This document shows positions 1-8,470 of a stretch of 64,000 nucleotides of DNA, in pieces; positions within the stretch are counted from its first letter, which is position 1, and the number at the start of each line of letters is the position of its first letter. The position numbers and the translations under genes are program-made. This stretch comes from Lachnospiraceae bacterium (lineage in GTDB: Bacteria > Bacillota > Clostridia > Lachnospirales > Lachnospiraceae): NCBI GenBank assembly GCA_017411305.1, contig JAFQQI010000048.1, forward strand, positions 124,001 to 188,000, given 5' to 3'. The notes beneath the pieces were generated by a model, which worked only from the letters and a program-made list of their open reading frames with translations, was not told the DNA's origin and ran no database searches.

Positions 1-603
1 GTTTCTACGGACGATTTGGACTATGACCCGTATTTTCAGGAAACAGGATCTGCGAAGGTAGAAAATCCGGATTTATCAAAAAGCAGCAGCATGTCTGACG
101 GAGCTGCGCCCGAGGCACCAGTGGCAGAGGATACTGCGGATGATGAGGATGCCCAGGCAATTTCAACGGCAATGCAGCCTACTTTGAATTTCGAAGAGGG
201 CGACAGTCTGGTATGGCCTGTTGTAGGGAATGTACTCATTAATTACAGTATGGACAAAACCATATATTTTCCCACCCTTGACCAGTATAAATATAATCCG
301 GCCATTGTCATTCAGGCAAGTGAAGGCGATATGATTACAGCAGCTGCAGCAGGAAAGGTAACAAGTGTGTTTGAGGATGCACAAATCGGTACGGCGGTAA
401 CCATGGACTTGGGCAATGGCTATGAAGTGACCTACGGACAGCTGGATAATGTATTGGTGTCGGAAGGAAGTTATGTTTCCATGGGAGACATGATAGCACA
501 GGTGGCAGCGCCTACAGCCTATTACAGTGTGGAAGGAACCAACGTGTATTTTAAACTGACAAAAGACAAAACGCCCATAAATCCCATGACCTGCCTGCAA
601 TAG
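1..603 (+). CDS. Degenerate M23 (LytM/SpoIIQ-like) domain protein, 5' partial
   Basis: The reading frame is open from the first base, so the N-terminus lies outside the window; the TTG at 16 is probably not a true start. An acidic Ala/Glu/Asp-rich linker (to about residue 55) is followed by a LytM-like beta domain. Family landmarks can be followed (ITAAAAGKVTSV, NGYEVTYGQL, NVYFKL) but the zinc-ligand histidines are gone: the usual Y-x-H-L reads YGQL and the usual H-x-H reads NVYF. It therefore cannot be an active zinc endopeptidase and may act as a structural or binding domain, as SpoIIQ does in Bacillus. A sporulation role is inference. The next gene starts 13 bases downstream, so the two are probably cotranscribed. 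Confidence 0.7.
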   Translation, partial: VSTDDLDYDPYFQETGSAKVENPDLSKSSSMSDGAAPEAPVAEDTADDEDAQAISTAMQPTLNFEEGDSLVWPVVGNVLINYSMDKTIYFPTLDQYKYNPAIVIQASEGDMITAAAAGKVTSVFEDAQIGTAVTMDLGNGYEVTYGQLDNVLVSEGSYVSMGDMIAQVAAPTAYYSVEGTNVYFKLTKDKTPINPMTCLQ

Positions 604-615
604 AGAGGTGCAGAA

Positions 616-1818
616 ATGATTTATATTCTTGGAGGCAGGATAATCACCATGGAGGGTGTAATCTGGGAAAAGGGATACCTTTGTATTGATAACGGTAAAA
701 TTAAGGAATTGGGGCCGATGGAGAACGGAGCCCCTTTTCCTTTGTTGCAGGAAGAGAATGTACAAATCATCAATGCACTGGGGTGTGTGGTGATGCCCGG
801 ATTGATAGAAGCCCATTGTCACATGGGAATTACTGAAGAAAAAAAGGGAATGGAGGGAGATGACTGTAATGAAACGGTGAATCCCATTACGCCGTATTTA
901 AGGGGAATTGACGCCATCAATCCTATGGATGCGGCATTTGGAGATGCAGTAAGAGCGGGAATTACCTCTGCCATGATTGGACCGGGAAGTGCCAATGTGG
1001 TAGGCGGTAGCTTTGCTTTTGTGAAGACCTTCGGAAGAAGCATTGATGAACTGTCAGTCAAAAGTCCCGCGGCCATGAAGGTAGCCTTCGGGGAGAATCC
1101 CAAGGTAAACTACGGGCAACAGGATAAATCCCCAGCCACCAGAATGGCAATTGCTGCGATGCTGCGGGAGGAATTGTTTAAGGCGGTTGCATACAAAGAG
1201 AAGGTTCAAAAGGGAATAGAGCCATGGGAGAGAGACTTTAGGTATGAATGCTGGCTCCCGGTTCTAAGGAGAGAAATACCGCTAAAAGCGCATGTGCATC
1301 GTGCGGATGATATTTTGACAGCTATCCGTATTGCAAAAGAATTTGACTTATGCATGACGTTAGACCATTGCAGTGAAGGTCACTTAATCAGTGCAGAGGT
1401 AAAGGAATCGGGCTTTCCGGCTATCGTAGGCCCTGACCTTGCCAGCCGCAGCAAAATAGAAGTGCAGAATATGGCTTTTAAAACCGTAGGCGTTTTGAAT
1501 GAAGCGGGTGTAATGACGGCCATTACCACAGACCATCCCGTCAGCCTGATACAATCCCTGCCTATCTGTGCGGCGCTGGCAGTGAAAGCCGGCCTTAAGG
1601 AGGAAGAGGCGTTGAAATCCATTACCATATATCCGGCCCGAATTTGTGGGGTGGATGAGAGAGTAGGAAGCCTGAAGGCAGGAAAAGATGCGGATATTGT
1701 GATTTTTACCGGAAATCCCCTTGACTCGTTCACCAAAACATTGTGTACCATCATCGACGGAAAGATTGTATATCATGACAAATCCTTTGCTTTACCTCCG
1801 CAAAGAAAACGAGTATAA
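616..1818 (+). CDS. Amidohydrolase, imidazolonepropionase-like
   Basis: A 400-residue metal-dependent amidohydrolase. The beta-strand 1 motif is EAHCHMG (H67, H69). Further likely metal ligands are H226/H228 (AHVH), H251 (LDHC) and D306 (TTDHP), the usual TIM-barrel layout. A small N-terminal beta region (GGRIITMEG) and the C-terminal segment VGSLKAGKDADIVIF belong to the composite domain of this superfamily. The protein should hydrolyse a cyclic amide or similar C-N bond in the cytoplasm; the substrate cannot be read from sequence. An AGAGGTG ribosome site lies 6 bases before the ATG. It is the second gene of a likely operon with the M23-like protein, and the link between the two is unclear. 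Confidence 0.85.
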   Translation: MIYILGGRIITMEGVIWEKGYLCIDNGKIKELGPMENGAPFPLLQEENVQIINALGCVVMPGLIEAHCHMGITEEKKGMEGDDCNETVNPITPYLRGIDAINPMDAAFGDAVRAGITSAMIGPGSANVVGGSFAFVKTFGRSIDELSVKSPAAMKVAFGENPKVNYGQQDKSPATRMAIAAMLREELFKAVAYKEKVQKGIEPWERDFRYECWLPVLRREIPLKAHVHRADDILTAIRIAKEFDLCMTLDHCSEGHLISAEVKESGFPAIVGPDLASRSKIEVQNMAFKTVGVLNEAGVMTAITTDHPVSLIQSLPICAALAVKAGLKEEEALKSITIYPARICGVDERVGSLKAGKDADIVIFTGNPLDSFTKTLCTIIDGKIVYHDKSFALPPQRKRV

Positions 1819-1835
1819 TGTAATGGATGCAAACA

Positions 1836-1914
1836 GTCTGCGGAGCAGACAAGAAGCGCGAAAGCGCGCGTTTGCGAGTGCGCAGGAAGAACGAAGTATG
1901 CCGCAAAGCGGCAT
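1836..1914 (+). repeat. Array of four short hairpins upstream of the GH9-like gene
   Basis: Four hairpins follow each other within 79 bases. 1836-1850: 6-bp stem GTCTGC/GCAGAC, loop GGA. 1856-1867: GCGC-GAAA-GCGC, a GNRA tetraloop. 1873-1884: TGCG/CGCA, loop AGTG. 1898-1914: 7-bp stem ATGCCGC/GCGGCAT, loop AAA. The array ends exactly before the GGAGG ribosome site (1917-1921) of the next gene. There is no U-run, so it is not a classical terminator. It may be a dispersed structured repeat or a 5' leader element. The hairpins are seen directly; the role is unknown. Confidence 0.75.
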
Positions 1915-1926
1915 TTGGAGGAAAAC

Positions 1927-3456
1927 TTGAAGAAAGCAGGAATGTTAGCAGTGCTTCTTGCTTCCCTTATTCTGGCAGGCTGCAAGGAGGAACTTCCCGC
2001 AAGCCGGGAGGTGGGGCAACCGGATATTACATTTACCAGTATGGAAGAAGAACCGGTTCTCTCCTATGAGGTGCCGGTCAGTGTACCCGGAATTGTAGTG
2101 AACCAAATGGGTTATACCACAGGCAGTATGAAGGTGGCTGTATTTTGCGGTGAGGATATGCCGGAGCACTTTTTTGTGGTAGATGAAAATACCGGGAAGG
2201 TTGTCTACACGGGAACATTAGAGCAAAAAGCATATGATAAACTAAATGGTAAATACTATTGCTACGGTGATTTCAGTGCCGTGATTTCCGGTGGCATCTA
2301 CTACATAGAAGCACCGATTCTTGGCAGGTCTTACAGCTTTGAGGTGGGAGATGAGGTCTATGTTCCCCTATTTCAGGAAGCGTGTAAGCAGTATTATTAT
2401 AACCGGTGCGGCATCACCTTAACGGCACAATATGCCGGTAGCGGGGCTCACAATGCCTGTCATACCGGAAAGGCGGTTTTGCAGAGCGATACCTCTATTA
2501 CGCTGGATGTCAGCGGCGGCTGGCATCAGGATGAAAAGGGACAGAAGAATGTGGAGACTGCTGCAAAAACCATTGTTACACTTTTGCAGGCATATGAGCT
2601 GTACCCGGAGATTTTTACTGATGATGTGGGAATTCCTGAAAGCGGAAACGAGATACCTGATATTTTGGATGAAATCAAATATGAGATTGATTGGCTTCTT
2701 AAAATGCAGGAGCAGGAAACCGGAGCTGTTTATGGGGGAGTCAGTGTATACGCAAAGGATGGCGATTCCTCTTCCAAGGTAGCGGAAATCTATGTGGAGC
2801 CTACGTCTATTGAAGCAGGAAAAGCATTTGCCATGGCTCTTGCCAAATTCAGTTATTTATATCAGAACTATGATACGCAGTATGCTACAGACTGCTTGAA
2901 GGCTGCAGACCGTGCCTGGAAATATGTAGAACTGAATGCTAAGGACAAAATCGTAGATGAACGGGAGTTTGCGGCAGCGACGGAGCTTTACCGTGCTTCG
3001 GGTCAGGATTACTACAATCAATATGTGGTACAGTATTTGAGGGAAGAAACCTACAAGACCCAGTGGGATGAAACGGTAATGTTAGGATGCGTTACCTATC
3101 TTTCTACCAAACATGCCGTAAACAGAGGATACTGTGAAAGCATCATGAACCTGCTTATGGATCATGCAGAAGAAATTTCTTATGTATCACGGGAGGCAGT
3201 ATATTTTGCTGCGGGCAACAATGAGCAGGATAACTGCGGACAGCTGTTAATGGAAATGATGAACTTGTCAGTAGTAAACCGGATTATTTCCAATCATGAA
3301 TATGAAACAGTGATTGAGAATCATTTGCATTATCTTTTGGGAAGAAATGAAAATGCAGGTAATCACGTGACCGACCAGACAGGTATTATCAAACAGTTTG
3401 AATCAGACAGTAAGCTGATTTTTATGCTCAGCGGAATTTTGGCAAACGGTAGATAA
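1927..3456 (+). CDS. GH9-like lipoprotein lacking the catalytic Asp motif
   Basis: TTG at 1927 is preferred as start: GGAGG lies 5 bases upstream and the product (509 aa) begins with a lipoprotein signal ending LILAGC. Residues about 50-140 look like the Ig-like N-terminal domain of GH9 enzymes (VVNQMGY). The rest resembles the (alpha/alpha)6 barrel: DVSGGW, then GNEIPDILDEIKYEIDWLLK. In active GH9 enzymes DVSGGW runs into Y-D-A-G-D, which holds the catalytic base. Here residues 199-204 read WHQDEK, so both Asp positions are replaced (Q201, K204). A Glu at 492 lies where the general acid would be. The protein is probably a non-hydrolytic glycan-binding or scaffold lipoprotein. Its position just before ddl and murF suggests a cell-wall-proximal setting, which is inference. 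Confidence 0.7.
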   Translation: MKKAGMLAVLLASLILAGCKEELPASREVGQPDITFTSMEEEPVLSYEVPVSVPGIVVNQMGYTTGSMKVAVFCGEDMPEHFFVVDENTGKVVYTGTLEQKAYDKLNGKYYCYGDFSAVISGGIYYIEAPILGRSYSFEVGDEVYVPLFQEACKQYYYNRCGITLTAQYAGSGAHNACHTGKAVLQSDTSITLDVSGGWHQDEKGQKNVETAAKTIVTLLQAYELYPEIFTDDVGIPESGNEIPDILDEIKYEIDWLLKMQEQETGAVYGGVSVYAKDGDSSSKVAEIYVEPTSIEAGKAFAMALAKFSYLYQNYDTQYATDCLKAADRAWKYVELNAKDKIVDEREFAAATELYRASGQDYYNQYVVQYLREETYKTQWDETVMLGCVTYLSTKHAVNRGYCESIMNLLMDHAEEISYVSREAVYFAAGNNEQDNCGQLLMEMMNLSVVNRIISNHEYETVIENHLHYLLGRNENAGNHVTDQTGIIKQFESDSKLIFMLSGILANGR

Positions 3457-3482
3457 TCAGAAATAAAAGAAAGGAAACAGAT

Positions 3483-4508
3483 ATGAAAGTAGTAGTTTTG
3501 GCAGGAGGAACCAGTACGGAAAGAGATGTTTCGCTAAGCTCGGGCTCAAAGATTTACAAAGCGCTGAAGAAAAACGGACATCAGGCAGTACTTTTGGATG
3601 TTTATTTAGGATATACCGGAGAGGATGCGGAGAGCATCTTTGAAAAAGAGGAAGATTGGGCAAAGGAGCTTGGCGGAATTGCAGAGCAGAATCCGGATAT
3701 TGAACAGATAAAAGCAATGCGTCCGGACGGAGATAAAAACTTCTTCGGTCCTAATGTGATTTCCGTCTGTCAGGCTGCAGATGTGGTTTTTATGGCTCTT
3801 CACGGAGAAAACGGCGAAAACGGAAAGATTCAGGCATGCTTTGATTTAATGGGCATAAAATATACGGGTACAGACTATGTCAGCTCGGCTATTTGTATGG
3901 ATAAGGGGCTGACCAAGGACATTTTTTCCTGTTATCGGATTCCTACTCCTTTCGGAACAAGGTTGAGAAAGGGACAAAAGCAGGAAATGGAAGTTCCCTT
4001 TCCCTGTATCGTGAAAGCTTGTTGCGGCGGCTCCAGCGTAGGTGTCAGCATTGCATGGCAGGAGGCAGAATTTGAAGCGGCATTAGCAGAAGCATTTAAG
4101 TATGATGATGAAGTGATTATTGAGCAGTACATAAAGGGAAGAGAGTTCTCCGTAGGCGTAATGGATGGTAAAGCCCTTCCGGTGATTGAAATTGCACCTT
4201 TGGTAGGCTTTTATGATTATAAGAATAAATATCAGGCAGGCTCTGCCGTTGAAACCTGCCCGGCAGAAATTTCCGAAGAGAAGACCAAGGAAATGCAGGG
4301 GTATGCAGAGAAGGCATTTAAGGCGCTCAGATTAAAGAATTATGCCAGAATGGATTTTATGATGAGCGAGAAAGAAGAGATTTATTGTTTAGAGGCAAAT
4401 ACTCTTCCCGGAATGACCCCCACATCCCTTCTGCCCCAGGAAGCAGCAGCGATAGGGATTGATTTCGGGCAGCTTTGTGAAAAGATCATGGAAGCGGCGC
4501 TTCGATAG
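3483..4508 (+). CDS. ddl: D-alanine--D-alanine ligase
   Basis: A 341-residue ATP-grasp ligase that joins two D-alanines to make the dipeptide used by MurF. Visible landmarks are the N-terminal LAGGTSTERDVSLSSG loop, LHGENGENGKIQ, the ATP-grasp CGGSSVGVS, and the C-terminal EANTLPGMTPTSLLP that binds the second substrate and metal. Length is close to the usual 300-370. AAGGAAAC precedes the ATG at 3483. murF follows, which makes a coherent pair for the UDP-MurNAc-pentapeptide step. Nothing suggests a D-Ala-D-Lac (Van-type) enzyme, though specificity cannot be settled by eye. Confidence 0.95.
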   Translation: MKVVVLAGGTSTERDVSLSSGSKIYKALKKNGHQAVLLDVYLGYTGEDAESIFEKEEDWAKELGGIAEQNPDIEQIKAMRPDGDKNFFGPNVISVCQAADVVFMALHGENGENGKIQACFDLMGIKYTGTDYVSSAICMDKGLTKDIFSCYRIPTPFGTRLRKGQKQEMEVPFPCIVKACCGGSSVGVSIAWQEAEFEAALAEAFKYDDEVIIEQYIKGREFSVGVMDGKALPVIEIAPLVGFYDYKNKYQAGSAVETCPAEISEEKTKEMQGYAEKAFKALRLKNYARMDFMMSEKEEIYCLEANTLPGMTPTSLLPQEAAAIGIDFGQLCEKIMEAALR

Positions 4509-4575
4509 AGACTAAAAAAGGATGCGGTACTGCAGGATAGCAGTGCCGTATCAGATTATAAGGAGATATGCCGGT

Positions 4576-6006
4576 ATGAAAAATATGACAATTAGAAATA
4601 TTGCCCGGGCGTGCAAGGGAGTTTTGTGTGATAAATCAAACGGAAAGGTAAATGCTGTAGTAGCCGGTAGCACAGAATCGGAAACCGGAGAAGCAGAAGC
4701 AAGCTGTGTGGTTATTGACTCCAGACAAATGATTCCCGGAGGCGTTTTTATTGCTACCGTAGGGGAACGCGTGGACGGACACAGCTTTATTTCCCAAATG
4801 GCAGACAAGGGTGCTTTGGGGGTTGTATGTGAAAAGGAACCCGAAGATTGTGGTGTGCCCTATATTCTGGTAAAAGATTCTTTTCAGGCTTTGAAAGATA
4901 TTGCAGAATTTTACAGGCAGCAGCTTACCATTCCCATAGTGGGAATTACCGGCAGCGTTGGCAAAACCAGTACTAAGGAAATGATAGCAAGTGTCTTGGG
5001 CGAAGGCTTTGAAGTGCTGAAAACAGAGGGGAATTTTAATAACGAAGTAGGTCTTCCGCTGACGGTGCTTCGCATCAGGCAGGAGCATCAGGTGGCGGTA
5101 GTGGAAATGGGTATCAGTGATTTCGGAGAAATGCACAGACTCAGCAAAATTGCTAAGCCGGATATTTGTGTGATGACCAATATCGGACAGTGCCATTTGG
5201 AAAATCTGGGAACCAGAGAAGGCATTTTGAAAGCAAAGTCAGAAATATTTGATTACATGAATCCAAAAGGAAGTATCATCGTAAACGGAGATGACGATAT
5301 GCTTCAAAGAGTTACTACCAAAGCAGAGAGTAAATTGATTCGTTTTGGAATGAACCCGACCAATGAAGGATATGCTTCGGATGTGATGAACAAAGGACTT
5401 TTGGGCTCGGAAGCAACGATTCATATGGGACTTGAGGTATTTCCGGTAGAGATTCCCCTTCCCGGAGCGCATATGGTTTACAATGCACTGGCAGCAGCTG
5501 CTGTAGGAAAGTGTCTCGGACTTACCAAGGAGCAGATTCGGGCAGGAATTGCCGGCGTTCAGTCTGTAGGCGGCAGAAGCAATGTGATGGCACTGGAGAA
5601 ATATACAGTGATTGATGATTGCTACAATGCAAACCCCGTATCCATGAAAGCAGCAGTTGATTTACTTGCTACGGCGCTGGGACGTAAGGTGGCGGTGCTG
5701 GGAGATATGTTTGAACTTGGTGATACGGAATGTGAGCTTCATAGAGAAGTGGGAGAATATGCTGCAGAAAAGGGAATTGATGTGATTATCTGTACGGGGA
5801 CTCTTTCTAAGCATATGTATGAAGGCGCGGCCGGCTTTGGAAGGGAAGGACTTCAGGCAGCACAGAAGAAAGAGGTATATTATTTTGAGACCAGAGACGA
5901 AATGCTGAAAGAGCTTAGCAGCATTTTAAAGCGAGGAGACAATATTTTGGTGAAGGCCTCTCACGGAATGCATTTTGAACAGGTGGTAGAGTATTTAAGC
6001 AAATAG
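4576..6006 (+). CDS. murF: UDP-MurNAc-tripeptide--D-Ala-D-Ala ligase
   Basis: A 476-residue Mur ligase that adds D-Ala-D-Ala to the UDP-MurNAc-tripeptide in the cytoplasm. Landmarks: N-terminal MurF-type domain with SRQMIPGGVFIA, the P-loop GITGSVGKTSTKEM, the central-domain NFNNEVGLPLT, and the C-terminal VIDDCYNANPVSM and LGDMFELG. The frame stays open upstream to an ATG at 4522, but the ATG at 4576 fits family alignment and has AAGGAG about 10 bases before it. It lies 67 bases after ddl and ends at a strong terminator, so ddl-murF is the end of this transcription unit. Confidence 0.93.
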   Translation: MKNMTIRNIARACKGVLCDKSNGKVNAVVAGSTESETGEAEASCVVIDSRQMIPGGVFIATVGERVDGHSFISQMADKGALGVVCEKEPEDCGVPYILVKDSFQALKDIAEFYRQQLTIPIVGITGSVGKTSTKEMIASVLGEGFEVLKTEGNFNNEVGLPLTVLRIRQEHQVAVVEMGISDFGEMHRLSKIAKPDICVMTNIGQCHLENLGTREGILKAKSEIFDYMNPKGSIIVNGDDDMLQRVTTKAESKLIRFGMNPTNEGYASDVMNKGLLGSEATIHMGLEVFPVEIPLPGAHMVYNALAAAAVGKCLGLTKEQIRAGIAGVQSVGGRSNVMALEKYTVIDDCYNANPVSMKAAVDLLATALGRKVAVLGDMFELGDTECELHREVGEYAAEKGIDVIICTGTLSKHMYEGAAGFGREGLQAAQKKEVYYFETRDEMLKELSSILKRGDNILVKASHGMHFEQVVEYLSK

Positions 6007-6025
6007 AATATCAGTTTTGTACGAT

Positions 6026-6059
6026 AAAAGAAAGTCTGCTATGAAGGCTTTCTTTTTTT
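6026..6059 (+). terminator. Rho-independent terminator after murF
   Basis: An 11-bp stem pairs 6027-6037 with 6045-6055 (AAAGAAAGTCT against AGGCTTTCTTT, one G-U pair), with a 7-base loop and a run of seven T from 6053. Confidence 0.9.
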
Positions 6060-6066
6060 GCAAAAA

Positions 6067-6110
6067 TGATGCAGTTATGATGCAAATTTGATGCATTTAA
6101 GGTGTAAATT
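6067..6110 (+). promoter_or_regulatory. Three 11-bp-spaced TGATGCA repeats and candidate -10
   Basis: TGATGCA occurs at 6067, 6078 and 6089, exactly 11 bp apart, so on one face of the helix. A candidate -10, TAAATT (6105-6110), starts 9 bases after the last repeat, and no -35 hexamer is seen. Iterated 11-bp direct repeats placed where the -35 should be are typical of OmpR/PhoB-type response regulators. The same geometry, with a different core, occurs before pstS in this window. The controlled gene would be the lipoprotein at 6142. Binding is inferred. Confidence 0.6.
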
Positions 6111-6141
6111 AAAAGCAGAAAATTGCTAAAAGGGGCTGCTT

Positions 6142-8391
6142 ATGAAAGGAAAGATAAGATACAGAAGGATACTTGTATTGCTATTGTTTACGGTGCAACT
6201 AATATTGAGTGCTTGTGCAGGTAATCAGGAGAAATTTAAAATGATGCCGGCTGTTTTTTTAGAGACAAATCGCACTCAGATAGCAAAGCAGGGGATAGTC
6301 TTATTGGAAAAGGGTGAAAAGATAACAAAGGATTTGCTGGAAGAGAAGGGGAAGAATACGAAGGTAGAGGAGCAGGTAAAGCTGTCGGACAAGGAAGAAG
6401 CGGACCGAAACCGGGAATTTATCATAGAGCAAATTTCACCGGAATTGATGGTAGCGGAAAAAGGCGGTGTGGAGGATATTCTGTTTTCCTATTTTGCAGT
6501 TTCCCTCCCGGAGGGCTGGGATGCTAAGCTGCGGGAAAATGAAAATAAGAAAATGCAGTGCATTATCAAGGACGTTCATAATGAAGAAAGTGGCGAGGAG
6601 GATAAAAAACACGTTCCCTTTTATGAACATGAAATCATAATTACAGCTTATGAAATATCCGGCATGCCGGAAAACCCGCTTCGGCTTGTGGAAAGGCTTA
6701 AACAGTATTTTACTGTTCCCGTATTGTATAGTGTAGAGCCTGTGGATACAACGGCAGAAATAGCAGGAACCTGTTGGCTGTACGGAAAAAACAGGCAAAA
6801 GCAGGAATTTGAATATTTCTTTTTTGCAGATTGTGGAGATGACCGGTGGGAGTTGTATCACGTTGCGGAAAGTACAAATACAAGTATCGACTATGAGATA
6901 GAGTCATTTGGGGACTTTTTGGATGAAGGGCTTGTGACAATTACCAATAAAATCGAGAAGAAAACCTACGGAAGGGAACAAAAGGCTCAAGACTATTTTT
7001 TGTGGAAGGGGAGTGCGAATGAGCAGCTTCTGGTTGTCATGGAGTGGGATAGAGATGTCGTAATCCATGCTTATAAAAGAGATGACTATAGTGAGCCGAT
7101 ATCAACGGTAGCTGTGAAAAGCTTTAACCCGGGTCATATTATTATCAAAGACCTTGACATGGATGGTGATGATGATTTTTTGTATAAATACTGGGAAACA
7201 GAGATAGCAAAAGAAGGGGAAAATGATTTTGAAGGCTGTATTTGGGATGAGGAAAAACAGAGATTTACACAGTTATCCCATGAAGAAATGTTAAAGCAGA
7301 GCATTTTTTTGCAGGAAGCACAAAAAACGGCGCAAGAGGAATTTGCATTAAGTGAAGAAAAAATCCAGGCAGCAATTCCGAAAGAATTGATAGGTTATTT
7401 ATCGGAATATCTGTTGAAAAGCCGGGAGGAGCTTCAGACAATTATGCAGCCTATGGTATCGGACCGGGAGCTGACGATTGAGGAAGTGCAGGCATTGGCA
7501 GCCGATAATCCGTGCATAAAAAATAAGCTGTTGGAAATTGCAAGCTGCCCCTGGGGGATGGGAACATGGTTAAAAACGGATGCTGACAATGATGGAGTAA
7601 CAGATGTTTTCCTGTGCGAATATCTGGGTGGTAGCCTGGGCTCGGTGTATTATAGTCTTTTTCAGGGGCAGGAGGACGGTAGCTATCTTCTGACGGATGA
7701 AAGAGAGTTGTTAAAAGAAGAGTTTGCGTTTATTACATTCGAGGGCAAACAGTATATGGCAAGAACCACATGGGAATTTACTAAGAAATTATATGACGGG
7801 ATTGCCTTGGATTATTATGAGAACGGACAATATCAGGGAACGGCATGGATAAAAATTGCGGAAAAAACAGGAGAAGGAGCCCGCAGCACAAAGCTGGCTT
7901 ATATGGCAGATGAACGCTACGAAAAATTATGTGAGGGGCTGAATGCTTTTTCCCTGAAATATGATTCTGATATAGAGGAGCCTGTGGGTACGGCAGAGCA
8001 AGAGATAGAAACAACAGAGAGCTATGACAGATTGTGTGATATTGATAATGACGGGGAAGATGAGTATTATCATTCTTACATTTGGATGAGCAGTAACTAT
8101 TATACGGTGGACTATCTGATTTTTTCTATGCAGGATGAAGAGAAAAGTAATAGAATCAATGATGTTCTTTTTGAGGATGAGACGGGAGTTCCTTTGTATG
8201 TATGGGTGGATGAGACGGATTTTGGAAATATCACTTATGTTTTGCAAGAAGATGGTTTGTATGATTTTCATATTAATGGCTATCTGATTACAAAGGACAA
8301 CTATGTAAAAGTAATTCAGACAAATTGCAGCGTACAGACACAGATTGAAGTGGACTATAGAGGGAAAGAAACGTTTTCGTTCCTTCAGTGA
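6142..8391 (+). CDS. Large lipoprotein with Asp-rich (calcium-type) loops, unknown function
   Basis: A 749-residue protein with a lipoprotein signal (LLLFTVQLILSACAG), so it is anchored outside the membrane. I do not recognise the family. Three Asp-rich loops of the FG-GAP/dockerin type are visible: DLDMDGDDDF (about residue 337), DADNDGVTDVF (about 480) and DIDNDGEDEYY (about 634). They suggest calcium-binding beta-propeller or beta-sandwich modules. The region around residues 40-110 is rich in Lys and Glu and probably helical. The gene stands alone, with a terminator upstream, 11-bp repeats in its promoter and an independent promoter downstream. It may sense or bind something at the surface; no enzymatic motif is evident. 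Confidence 0.75.
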   Translation: MKGKIRYRRILVLLLFTVQLILSACAGNQEKFKMMPAVFLETNRTQIAKQGIVLLEKGEKITKDLLEEKGKNTKVEEQVKLSDKEEADRNREFIIEQISPELMVAEKGGVEDILFSYFAVSLPEGWDAKLRENENKKMQCIIKDVHNEESGEEDKKHVPFYEHEIIITAYEISGMPENPLRLVERLKQYFTVPVLYSVEPVDTTAEIAGTCWLYGKNRQKQEFEYFFFADCGDDRWELYHVAESTNTSIDYEIESFGDFLDEGLVTITNKIEKKTYGREQKAQDYFLWKGSANEQLLVVMEWDRDVVIHAYKRDDYSEPISTVAVKSFNPGHIIIKDLDMDGDDDFLYKYWETEIAKEGENDFEGCIWDEEKQRFTQLSHEEMLKQSIFLQEAQKTAQEEFALSEEKIQAAIPKELIGYLSEYLLKSREELQTIMQPMVSDRELTIEEVQALAADNPCIKNKLLEIASCPWGMGTWLKTDADNDGVTDVFLCEYLGGSLGSVYYSLFQGQEDGSYLLTDERELLKEEFAFITFEGKQYMARTTWEFTKKLYDGIALDYYENGQYQGTAWIKIAEKTGEGARSTKLAYMADERYEKLCEGLNAFSLKYDSDIEEPVGTAEQEIETTESYDRLCDIDNDGEDEYYHSYIWMSSNYYTVDYLIFSMQDEEKSNRINDVLFEDETGVPLYVWVDETDFGNITYVLQEDGLYDFHINGYLITKDNYVKVIQTNCSVQTQIEVDYRGKETFSFLQ

Positions 8392-8396
8392 ATATG

Positions 8397-8425
8397 TTGA
8401 CAAACTAATACCACAGTATTACAAT
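8397..8425 (+). promoter_or_regulatory. Near-consensus promoter of the DUF3990/XRE operon
   Basis: TTGACA (8397-8402), a 17-base spacer and TACAAT (8420-8425): a near-perfect vegetative promoter placed just after the upstream stop codon. The first operator palindrome lies inside it. Confidence 0.88.
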
Positions 8426-8450
8426 GTAGGTAACTAATACTTCGGTATTA
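8406..8450 (+). promoter_or_regulatory. Twin operators TAATAC-N4-GTATTA
   Basis: Two identical inverted repeats, TAATAC-CACA-GTATTA (8406-8421) and TAATAC-TTCG-GTATTA (8435-8450), lie 29 bp apart. The first covers the spacer and the start of the -10. The second lies just past the expected transcription start. This is the pattern expected for a repressor that shuts off its own operon, and the XRE protein two genes downstream is the obvious candidate. The sites are seen; the binding protein is inferred. Confidence 0.82.
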
Positions 8451-8470
8451 CTTGAAAGGGTGGGTATCTC

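Noticed and set aside
163-822. A 219-codon minus-strand reading frame
   Set aside because: It overlaps the M23-like and amidohydrolase genes completely, has no ribosome site, and its product is Cys/His/Ile-rich without any domain, as expected from an antisense shadow.
1827-2069. Short plus-strand frame through the hairpin array
   Set aside because: It has no ribosome site and runs out of frame into the GH9-like gene; the region is better explained by RNA structure.
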